DNA of 28,309 nt, from the NCBI GenBank assembly GCA_009801015.1, contig VHZZ01006120.1, forward strand, positions 46,438-74,746. Direction: 5' to 3'. A model generated the notes under the pieces. It was given only the letters and a program-made list of their open reading frames with translations. It made no database searches and had not been told where the DNA came from. This document shows, in pieces, positions 1 to 8,600 of this stretch. A program made the translations under genes and the position numbers. Each line of letters starts with the position of its first letter. The stretch's first letter is position 1. This DNA is from Silene noctiflora (Eukaryota > Streptophyta > Magnoliopsida > Caryophyllales > Caryophyllaceae).

Positions 1-126
1 TCATTTCAGTTTAGTTCAGCTCAAGTTAGCTCACTTCAATTCTTATTTCAGCTCTATTTATCTAAGTGAATTTTGATTCAGTTCAATTCAATTAAGCGAG
101 AAGTCGATCAATCCCTTTTAACTTAA

Positions 127-323
127 CAAGGCATCTTGCTTGTGACGGGCACTATCCGTCACAAGTTGAAGACGGATAATATCCCTCTCACAATAAGGTA
201 AGTGGAAGGGCAAGTGGGGAGGAAATGAAGCACCCATAATTGGTGCCACTTGCATATTGTGAGAGGGACACTATCCGTCTTCAGCTTGTGACGGATAGTG
301 TCCGTCTTCAATAAGAATTTGCG
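127..323. mobile_element. MITE family A, copy 1 (Mutator-like, 9-bp TSD)
   Basis: This is a non-coding hairpin element of about 197 bp. Its arms pair over roughly 60 bases: GACGGATAATATCCCTCTCA near 171 matches the reverse complement of the GAGAGGGACACTATCCGTC segment near 261. The outer part adds a local palindrome (CTTGTGACGG at 139-148 against CCGTCACAAG at 156-165). The same 9 bases, TTAACTTAA, flank it at 118-126 and 324-332. A 9-bp target duplication with long inverted repeats suggests a non-autonomous Mutator-like element. Related copies lie near 4.1 kb and 15.4 kb. The superfamily assignment is an inference from the duplication length. Confidence 0.7.
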
Positions 324-1410
324 TTAACTTAAATATTACTTCCTTCATTCAACTCCACTCTACTTATTTCTTTTTCTACACTATTCACAAATAAGTCTTT
401 AATTTCAATTTTCGCCTAATACAACACGTGAAAATATATTCATGTGGGATCTTGTTTGATTCGTGTTTACGAGGACATTAAAAATATCTAATTTTTATAA
501 GTTTTTCAAATACATAGCTAATGATATTTAGCGCTTAAAACGCGCGTTGACAAACGTGAAAAAGTAAAGTGGTAGAGTGGAGTTGAAGGGAGCATGAATG
601 TAAAATTCAAAGTCATACAATATACTATCACAAATATGCTATACTAGTATACCTACTAAATAGTCTCTATTTTTAAGTGTAAAAGTACACCTACATGACA
701 TAGTCACATAGCCAAAATAAACATGGTATTGAGTGAAGTAGCTTGGCACTGACACACACAAGAAACAAAATCAAACCACACTTGATTTCTTTTTTTAGAT
801 CAAACCCTCCCAAGTTGGGAACATAAAGAGAAGGGTAGCCATGCTGGCATATCTCTATAATCTTCATTTTATAACCCTAACATCTTTATATATTTTTTTG
901 TAGGTTAACTACGAGTGTTGTCAATTTAATAAAAGATCCCTCACAAATTTACCTTTTCATTTGTCAGAGTTAGGAATAAAACCGTTAACCGTTTACTTAA
1001 GAAATAAAAGTCCTTACCAATTACATCAGCTGACTTTAATACCCTAAAATCCATTTTAAATATCAAGTTCCACTCAACTTATTTCTCCCATGCAACTACT
1101 AGTGTTTTGTGCTACTATTTTTTATATTAAATATTTATATATAAACACACATATACTCTACTTAGTCTACTACTATATATATACATACTTAATATATAAC
1201 TTTGATCCCCATTATATTTGAAGCTCCATAACTTATTATCTCTTTTCCCATACTTTGTCTCCCTCACATTGTTGTCTCCCTCTACTTATATTCTACTTTT
1301 ACCTGAGAAAAAAGAAATAAATTTGTATCATTTACATCATTATTCCTAGCTAGCTCTGACACATATATAGAAACTATTTTCCAAGTGATTTGATAATTAT
1401 ATACACAAAT
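324..1410 (+). promoter_or_regulatory. Upstream region and likely promoter of the PRE-like gene
   Basis: This is AT-rich non-coding DNA with no convincing ORF. A TATA-like run (TATATATATA) lies at 1174-1183, about 230 bases before the ATG, which would allow a 5' UTR of about 200 bases. That stretch is pyrimidine-rich (CTCCCTCACATTGTTGTCTC near 1260), typical of plant leaders. A G-box, CACGTG, is at 425-430. G-boxes bind bHLH and bZIP factors and PRE genes are known light and hormone targets, but a role for this site is only inferred. Confidence 0.4.
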
Positions 1411-2534
1411 ATGTCTAGCAGAAGATCAAGGTCTAGGCAATCTGGAGGCTCTAGAATTACAGATGATCAAATTCAAGATCTTGTCTCCAAATTGCAGCAA
1501 CTTCTCCCTGAGCTCCATTCTACTCGACGCCCTGATAAGGTAAATTACGGGTTGTAGTATCTTGAGAGACCGTCTTATGAAATAAAATGGTAACCTATTA
1601 TATGGCTCACTCTTATAGTAATTGATAATATTATTATGAGACTGTTTCATATAAGAATTCGTAAATAATATCACTTGAGATCTTTGATAGAGGTTGAAAT
1701 GCATCATTTATTTGAGAAATGTAATCACCATATATTCATTTATTTGATAGAGGTCCAAATTAATGATGATTATAATAATAAGCTACTAATCATTTTTTTT
1801 ATTTTTATTTTTATTTTCTGAAACAAAATGGAAATACTACTAGAACTAAATATAAAATGTTGTCTGTACAAATAGATAACCGTTGAGAATAAGAGCTAGT
1901 TCAAGTGTCAAGAGTTCTCTTAATTACCCCGATCATGAAGTTGAGGGTTCGATTCTCACCTGCGACATAGTGCGCTCATTTGAACCAAAAAAAAAAAAAA
2001 ATAGATAACCGTTGATTTTAGTATTCAATGAGTATAACTAAATTTAAGAAGTATATATAATATCATATCTCCATCTTAATTAGTCATCACGTCAAGAAAT
2101 AAACATAGCCTGTTTGATTATTTTTCTAATAACAATCTAAAATGTAAACTTAAGTAGCTGATAATAATAATTACTTCGTATATGTTTTTCTCGTGTCAAA
2201 TGAAGCGTAATACCAGTACAATATATACAGGGGGAGGGGGATCAAACACGTAACTTATTATCACGATACCTCAGTCTTAATCAGTAATAGTGTGAATGGC
2301 ACATAGTTCAATGGTTTTTTAATTTATTGAATTAATTAACATAATTACTAATTATTTAATCAAAATTATGAATAAATGATGCAGGTTTCAGCATCTAGAG
2401 TATTGCAGGAGACATGCACATACATCAAGAGCTTGCATAGAGAAGTGGATGATTTAAGTGAAAGATTATCTCAGCTGTTAGAAACAACAGATACCTCTCA
2501 AGCTGCACTAATTAGGAGTTTATTAATGCAATAA
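1411..2534 (+). CDS. PRE6: PRE/KIDARI-like atypical HLH transcription regulator
   Basis: This gene has two coding exons, 1411-1539 (43 codons) and 2385-2534 (49 codons plus TAA). They are separated by a phase-0 intron with GTAAAT donor and TGCAG acceptor. The 92-aa product starts [10 protein letters not shown] and ends [10 protein letters not shown], matching the PACLOBUTRAZOL RESISTANCE family in length and ends and closest to KIDARI/PRE6. Helix 1 covers about residues 16-35, a short RRPDK-containing loop follows, and helix 2 ([16 protein letters not shown] onward) runs to about residue 76. There is no basic DNA-binding region. Family members act in the nucleus by dimerising with bHLH repressors such as IBH1 and HFR1 and thereby promote cell elongation downstream of brassinosteroid, gibberellin and light. 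The intron sits at the family's usual place, just before VSASR. It contains a MITE and a SINE, and the gene looks intact. Confidence 0.95.
1552..1662. mobile_element. Small MITE in the PRE intron (GAGACCGTCT-type ends)
   Basis: This is an element of about 110 bp starting a few bases after the PRE splice donor. The left part TCTTGAGAGACCGTCTTATG pairs with the reverse complement of the right part ATGAGACTGTTTCATATAAG. The flanks TAAATTACG and TAAATAATA match at only 6 of 9 bases, so the target duplication is weak and the exact ends are uncertain. It has no coding capacity. The ends resemble those of family A (TCTT spacing before a GAC core), so it may be a relative. Confidence 0.5.
1887..2000 (+). 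mobile_element. tRNA-derived SINE with perfect TSD
   Basis: This is a short retroposon of about 114 bp, including a terminal A run, inside the PRE intron. It carries a box A match TAGTTCAAGTG at 1897-1907 and a box B match GTTCGATTC at 1947-1955, which form a polymerase III internal promoter. It ends ...CTCATTTGAACC followed by poly(A). The 15 bases ATAGATAACCGTTGA occur directly before it (1872-1886) and directly after the A run (2001-2015). This perfect duplication fixes both ends and shows insertion by target-primed reverse transcription. The undamaged duplication suggests a fairly recent insertion. A diverged copy with a similar 3' end sits near 24.9 kb. Confidence 0.85.
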
Positions 2535-2833
2535 TTAATTAATTAATTAAGGGGATAATATTTTTTTTTTTTTTTAGTTTTCTTAATCTTATCTTATTTT
2601 CCTTTATTTTATTTTTAATTTTGCAGTTGTTCTTCTTGATATCATTTCTCCCCCTTTTTTTATCCATTTGAATTTTTGCCCTCTAGGGTTTTGTTGTAAC
2701 TAGTTAGCTAGTTTCTGAAGGAAGCTATAGTAGGGCAGAAAGAAACCTTTTTGTAAGCTCCTTTGAACAAGGAATCATATAACAAATAAATTATGTTCTC
2801 TTGTGTTTAAAAGCGGGTTTTATTGGTATCAGA
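2535..2833 (+). other. PRE 3' UTR and downstream flank
   Basis: After the TAA there is a short (TTAA) repeat at 2532-2549, a T-rich stretch and further AT-rich sequence compatible with a plant 3' UTR of about 200-250 bases. I cannot place a polyadenylation site with confidence. No other gene is visible here. Confidence 0.4.
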
Positions 2834-2942
2834 TGTCAGCTAACTCAGTTGATAAAGTCATGAGAAATGGTACTCGTAACCTGGGAATAACTTCTGTCAA
2901 CATCAAATTTATCCTTTTAATACCCTTTACACCAAAAAAAAA
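2834..2942 (+). mobile_element. Degenerate SINE-like copy
   Basis: The segment starting TGTCAGCTAACTCAGTTGAT and continuing with AAAGTCATGAGAAATGGTA resembles a tRNA-type box A region, and it ends in an A run at 2934-2942. The same layout recurs near 15612, where TGTCATCTGATTTAATTGGT is followed by AAAGTCATAAAAAATGGTA and AACCTGGGTTCAACAA. The two are probably members of one SINE family. Box B is degraded here (CCTGGGAATAAC) and no target duplication is obvious. Confidence 0.45.
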
Positions 2943-3326
2943 GGGCATTGTAGGGTTTTTTCATAATTAATCTCGAAAAAAATTTAACTAGATCTAACTT
3001 ATGATGATTATGCAAACTTAGCTTGGTTAATTAGGTCCTTTTAGACTTCTTATCTCACAGAGAAGTAGTAAAGTTTGTGACTAGGGCATATTCGTCTCAA
3101 TAGTTAATTCAAAGTCATCTACAAAATCTTAATAATTGAATTATTTGTCTAGGTCAACAGAGATTTGCACATGAAAAGGCATTCAAAAATTTTCATTCGC
3201 ATGGATAAATCTCGAGAAATTATCTTAAAATGACAATATGATGCCTTAAATTGTAAGAAAACTAATGTAAAAAACATGATAATCAATTAATTGCTATATG
3301 ATTAGAAAGATATACAAACTAAAGTA

Positions 3327-3498
3327 GTGGCAGAGGCAGAATTTGAATTTGGGGCGAAAAATTTTAGGTAGGAGGGGAGGGGGGCGAATGAGTAATTTTA
3401 TAAGGCACACTCGAAAAAATTAATCTAAAACTAAGAAATTTTTGTCGGTCGCGGGGGATGGTGATGGTCTCTACTAGCCCCCCTAACTCCACCACTGG
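3327..3498. mobile_element. 172-bp non-autonomous element with 9-bp TSD
   Basis: The element begins GTGGCAGAGGCAG and ends AACTCCACCACTGG. The two ends are partly complementary (GTGG..GAG against CTCCACCAC). The 9 bases ACTAAAGTA flank it exactly at 3318-3326 and 3499-3507. Its interior is rich in G on the left and C on the right (GGAGGGGAGGGGGGCG, then TAGCCCCCCTAACTCC). A diverged relative lies about 490 bp downstream. The 9-bp duplication suggests a Mutator-like MITE, though the asymmetric terminal TGG leaves other origins open. Confidence 0.65.
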
Positions 3499-3811
3499 AC
3501 TAAAGTATAATACAAATGCATACTTATTTAAAAGTATAAACTTAATGTAAGAATTGTGGATTACTCTGTAATAAATTTCTTTATTCGAGGACACACCCTT
3601 TTTTTTTAATTAAATCCAACTGAAATATATAATATTCGAGTATACGACGGCATTGTTTTCATCCAACTTAATTTGGGGGAGCATAACGTTATGGGAAGGA
3701 GAATGCACTCAAAATATGGACAAAAGCTGCAAAAACACAACCAACATTGACTAACAATGCAAGTCTTACCACTTCTCCTTGTAATGCACCAATTGTCATA
3801 TTGGCCGAGTC

Positions 3812-3952
3812 AAGATTTAAGTTAGGGGACGGATGGGTAATAATATAAGAGACTCGGAAAAAACTCGAAAAATTTAACTAAAAACCTCAAAAAAACTTAA
3901 CCGTCAGAAGGGACGATCGCCCCTGCTAACCCCACCTAGCTCCACCGACTGG
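3812..3952. mobile_element. Diverged second copy of the 3327-3498 element
   Basis: The order of motifs matches the upstream copy. GAGTCAAGATTTAAGTTAGG corresponds to the left G-rich end, an ACTCGAAAAATTTAACTAAA stretch lies in the middle, and GCCCCTGCTAACCCC followed by CTAGCTCCACCGACTGG forms the right end. The flanks show no convincing target duplication, so the copy is probably older. It has no coding potential. Confidence 0.5.
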
Positions 3953-4084
3953 AGGCTGGATAATTTATATAGGTAAACATTTTCCTTGTGTTTGTGTATG
4001 AAACAACTTTAAATAGTTTGACACTTTGACCAATTGACATAACTCTAAGGATCGGTATGGTCACCAACTAATATGTCTAACAGT

Positions 4085-4252
4085 CCGTCTGATTGTAGAC
4101 GGTCACTATTCGTGTAAAGGTGAAAATAAATAGTGGCCTTTCATAAAATGCAAGTGAAAGGGTAAGTGGGGCTAGCACAATCCACTTACATTTTGTGAGA
4201 GGGACAGTATCCGTCTTTAATTTTAGACGAATAGTGTCTGTCTATAACGAGA
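4085..4252. mobile_element. MITE family A, copy 2
   Basis: This is a hairpin element related to the one at 127-323. The left arm (TAGACGGTCACTATTCGTGT, later CTTTCATAAAATGCAAGTG) pairs with the right arm (CACTTACATTTTGTGAGAGG, then TTAGACGAATAGTGTCTGTC). The interior contains the same AAGGGTAAGTGGGG core. Ends are approximate because no clean target duplication was found. Confidence 0.6.
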
Positions 4253-5040
4253 ATATGCATATCTAATGAAGTGACTCACTTTATCATAATGTTATCACTT
4301 CATATACGTATAGTTGTATACTTGCATAGTTGAATGTGTATATCAATATGTTTATATGGATGGTTGAATGAATGTATATATAAATTATATACTTTAATAG
4401 TACGGAATTACATAGTACGTTAAAATCATTAATTTTTGTTATCTGAAAATCAATGATTTTAACTATGCAGCATGCCTTATGCAGTCCCTTCGTTATAGAC
4501 GTGCCGTCATTTATTTACTATTATGTATTAGGAATGTTTTTAATGGATAACTAGTGTTAATTTTCGCTCAAATTGCCCAGGAATGTTTTGAAAATAAATC
4601 ATTAAATCAAATACTACATATGTACACATAATAAATTCAATATTTTGAACGTGTTAAATATAATCATTTAAAAACAATAAGCATAATTATAAAAGTATAA
4701 ACAAATTATAATGTAAATTGAAATACAAAATTGACTAATTAAGTATAGATGACGATCTATAATTTTGTATTGTATTGTAGTTAGTTTAAAATAATGGAAA
4801 CTTATGCATATTACTTTAGTAAAAAAAAAAAAAAAAAAAACTATTTAAAATTGTTGAAAAATTGTAGTGCTCAAACATGAGAAATTTTATGTGAGGATTA
4901 ACCAGTTGTCTTGTCGCCGCTTTAGTAAATAATAAAAAATTTGATATTTTACATTTCATGTGTCTAGCCTAGCCTAACCCGTTTCCTCCCTATTACCGGG
5001 CTCGAACCTATAATTTATTTATAAAAAAAATCAATATTTA
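4253..5040. other. AT-rich intergenic DNA without a recognised gene
   Basis: No supported ORF or RNA gene was seen. There is a run of about 20 A near 4821-4840 and otherwise low-complexity AT sequence. Nothing here can be assigned. Confidence 0.5.
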
Positions 5041-5365
5041 TAGTTATGGCCCTTATGGGCTAGACTCGGATTGTATTTAAGTAAGGCCGGACATTAGGCT
5101 GGACCGTGCAAATAGAGCTAGGTTATGGGGTTGCCGCCTATGCAAAAGAGGCGCCAGGGTGGGCTGGGTTGGTCCCCCTATGGTTTGGCACAGACCCGAC
5201 CCTTATAACGTTTTTTTATTTGTGTTTTTTTATTTTTATTGGGATAGGGCGGGCTGGAAATTTCCGACCCTAGCCAGAACCGGGTGGGGGATGGGCTAGA
5301 CGGGATAGAAAAATTCGGTCCAAATGTGTGGGCTGGCCCGGCCCAATGACCATCTCTACTAGTCA
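5041..5365. repeat. GC-rich dispersed-repeat remnant
   Basis: This is an island of GGGCTGGNC/GGCCCGGCCC composition in AT-rich surroundings, ending GCCCGGCCCAATGACCATCT followed by CTACTAG. Sequences of this style, rich in the words GGGCTGG and CCCGACCC, are common decayed transposon ends in plant genomes. That comparison is from memory and I cannot name a family. The short open frames across it show no protein similarity that I recognise. Confidence 0.4.
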
Positions 5366-5689
5366 TAGAGTCATAGTCCTACTATATCGATGATCAAAAC
5401 AAAACAAAACAAAACAAAATTACAACCGTGGGGGAAACGACGTCGTGTTGGCAGTGTGATTCCCATTTCTTTCATGCAAAACAATATTCTTGAGGTTTTG
5501 TAAAGATCGTCAACGGTGATCTGATATCAGTCATCTTCTACTTCTCCAACTTTCTCCAATTTCATTTGTAAAAAACCCTAAGGTAATTACCCTAATTCCT
5601 AATTTAATCCTTAATTTTCTTAATTGACATTAAATGATAATGAATTTCTTACAAATTTTCTGGGTTTTGATGCAGATTTTTTCAATTAA
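5366..5689 (+). promoter_or_regulatory. VPS29 promoter region, 5' UTR and 5'-UTR intron
   Basis: An (AAAAC)n microsatellite lies at 5395-5419. The palindrome ACGACGTCGT at 5437-5446 contains the GACGTC/ACGT core bound by bZIP factors. A telo-box-like AAACCCTAA occurs at 5575-5583, at the end of a pyrimidine-rich leader. A 93-base leader intron fits well: donor GTAATT at 5583 and acceptor TGATGCAG ending at 5675, leaving 14 untranslated bases before the ATG at 5690. Transcript data would be needed to confirm the start site; none of these elements has been tested. Confidence 0.45.
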
Positions 5690-8600
5690 ATGGTGTTAGT
5701 ATTGGCAATTGGGGATCTTCATATCCCACATAGAGCACCTGATCTACCTGATAAATTCAAATCAATGCTTGTTCCTGGAAAAATTCAACATATTATTTGC
5801 ACTGGAAATCTTTGTATCAAAGTATGTTACTTTGTTTTGATTGCAGTTTTATTTGGTTTTGATTTTGATGGGTTTTTATGAATTTGATTGTTGGTTTTAT
5901 CTGGGTATGTTGTTATTTTGATCTAGGGTACAATGTGGGTTTTTAATTTAGAATACCCAGAATTTGGAATGCTTTGTTTTCATCAAGGATTTGGTTTATT
6001 GGTTTGTTAGTTGAGTTGGGTTTTTTGTTCATCTGGAGATGAAAATTGCGTCGAGGAAAAAAATAAAAGCGCAGCCAGTTTAGCGAGCGATACTGTGATA
6101 ATGTTGTTGTTGAAGTGCTGAAGATTGAAATGCTTATGATTAAAGCTGTTGACTTTCGGGCATTAATGATTAATCCGATTAGCAGTCTTTGTTTTTACTT
6201 GTAGTAAGGTAGTAGAAAGAATAAGTAAATGTGTTTGGTCATGGAGTTATGGACTACGATGCATTATTGAAAAAGGTGTGAATGATGAACTGTTGGACTC
6301 GGTTAGGTTGTAGCTGATGTTTAATTGTTTGAGTGTCTATGATGTTTCCTTTGTAGTTTGCTGTTACCACCGGGATTTTTAGATTGTATTTAATGTTGGA
6401 GCAACAAAGTTGCTGCAATGCCAAATGTGACTTACTCTCCTAGTATCTTAGATATGGGCGCTAATTGCTGTAGTGAAAGAGTTGTGTGTTTATCTTAGTT
6501 GGACTGAATGACTGATATATAGTTTTGCTTATGTTTCTTGAGGAAAGGGTCCAACTACAATGAGCTATATATCATGCCTTTTTACCATGGTTTGCTTGGA
6601 TTTACGGAAATTGTTTGGAGGGTAATGAAGGAAACGTACATGGAAAGTAAGAGTTAGTATTGGTGTTTGATAGTGGAAAGAGATGAAGATAGACTATAAG
6701 TGCTCTATTAAAGGGATAGATAGTAGTTACCCACCTTCTTTGAGTTATTATATTACCCTCATCTAGTCATATGATAACAATAATTTCCCCACCACCTCTT
6801 TCTCCCTCACCACTCCGTAACTGTCATTCGCTACCATCATCTTCCTCCTTTTCTCCTTTGTTTTGAGTTCCATTACCCTGTAACAGTTTACCCAGTTCAA
6901 GCTGTCCCAAAAGCTAAATACAATTGGATGCCTTTACCGCTCCCCTTTTCATGTGCTACTCTGCCACTGGTGTGAAGTTTCGATCGGCATACATTGCTCA
7001 TTGCCTGATAATCTGATAATTTATTATGTTACTTATTCCAAGATAGGGTAGATGTGGAGGTGTGGTCCTTAGGACAAAATCCTATGGTTATTGCAGTGCA
7101 AATTATTACAAGACTCACTGATCTTTTGGACCACCATGTCTTAAATGTAGACTAGTTTTGGTTGTATATGTTTGGAAGTGAACGGAACATCTATACTGAA
7201 GGCTTTCTTAATTATGTTTAGGGATAAGACAAAGCTTAAGACCACATTGAGGCCTATCACATTGATAAATTTTATCTTTGGGTGTATTGAAGTCCATTGG
7301 GTTTTATTTTCCATTCCATAGATGATGAAGCCTAACCTATGGAATTTCATTTTGATGGCAAATTTTGGACTAGCATATTAGATGTCAAATGGGATATTTT
7401 TGCTATGGGCTAGGGCACTAACCTTGACATAATTGACAAGAGTTGTGGAGAAGAATGAGCGATTAAGGATCTGTGTTAAAATGCTGGTGTGGGTTTTCTG
7501 ATGAAGAATCAGGGCGAAGGCGCGTGCCTTTTGGACATGAGGCGCCCTATTTTTGATAACAAATTTGTAATTTCCAAATCAATTTTTGGCAACAATAACC
7601 TTTTTAGGAGTTTTCAAGTTGGCTAACATGTCAAGGACTAAAGTTGGGAATAATGGGGAAAAGAAATGGTGAGCCATGTCTAAAAGATATGGAAAATGCG
7701 TACTAGTTAGCCTTGTTAGGTTATCCTAGTCTAAAAGGCACACCTAAAATGCACCCAGGCGCGTTTTGGCTAGTGTCTCCTCCAAGAGGCGCCTTAGGCG
7801 CACTAAAGGCCCGCTGTTTTATACTAATTGGTTCTCGTAGTTGTTCCTTGCTCACTGGGGTTTATTATAGTGATTGTTGGAAAGATTTGATGAGGAATGC
7901 TATAGCTGAAAGGAAGCAGCTTTTTCATAAGCTTTACAAATAGCCTACAATGGAAAAAAAATACATTTAGACTTTGGTGATTGGACTCGGGTACGATGTA
8001 TGGATACGAATCCTTGTGTTTGACACTTGAAGTCATAAAATTAAGGATACGAGGTCACGATTAACTAGCGGATACGACATTTAGACACTGTCAACGTATC
8101 TAATTTTCATATTTGGACATGGTCAATGCATCCATTTTTCATATGTATTTTTTATAAAAATAAAAATAAATTTGTACAGGAAAAAATGGTACTCTTAAAA
8201 GTGTATACCATATACTGGTGACCAAGAAATATTTTCTTTCATTTTAAAAAAATTGAAAGAAAGATATTGAAACTATCTATGTAATTTAATAACGTAACAA
8301 GTAATAGTAGTAAATAGTCATAGAAAACTGAAGAGTTCCAACTAGCTTGAAAGAATGGATATTTAATAAAGCACTAAACGTGCTTTGAAACGTCAAAGAA
8401 TTCAATAAAAGTTAGAACACGTGTAAGGTTATAAAAAGAGAGTTAAAAAGCTACCATGCATTAAGAACCTGAAAGTATTAAACAATTAAACAAATAAATG
8501 AAGTACAAAAAGATTTATGAAGCAGTAAAGCAAGCGCGACTAAATAATATCGCCGTCCGCCATGCGGACCCATGGCGGACCCCTTATTCGACATCGGAAA

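Noticed and set aside
1-110. TTCAGTTCAGCTCA-like short-period repetition at the window start
   Set aside because: Words recur loosely but without a stable period, so I did not call a tandem repeat.
7713-8036. Short open frames on both strands near a GGCGCC-rich islet
   Set aside because: They lie inside VPS29 intron 1, overlap decayed GGCGC-rich sequence and the start of the inverted repeat, and show no domain. The islets near 7510-7550 and 7765-7810 have no definable ends, so I did not call an element.
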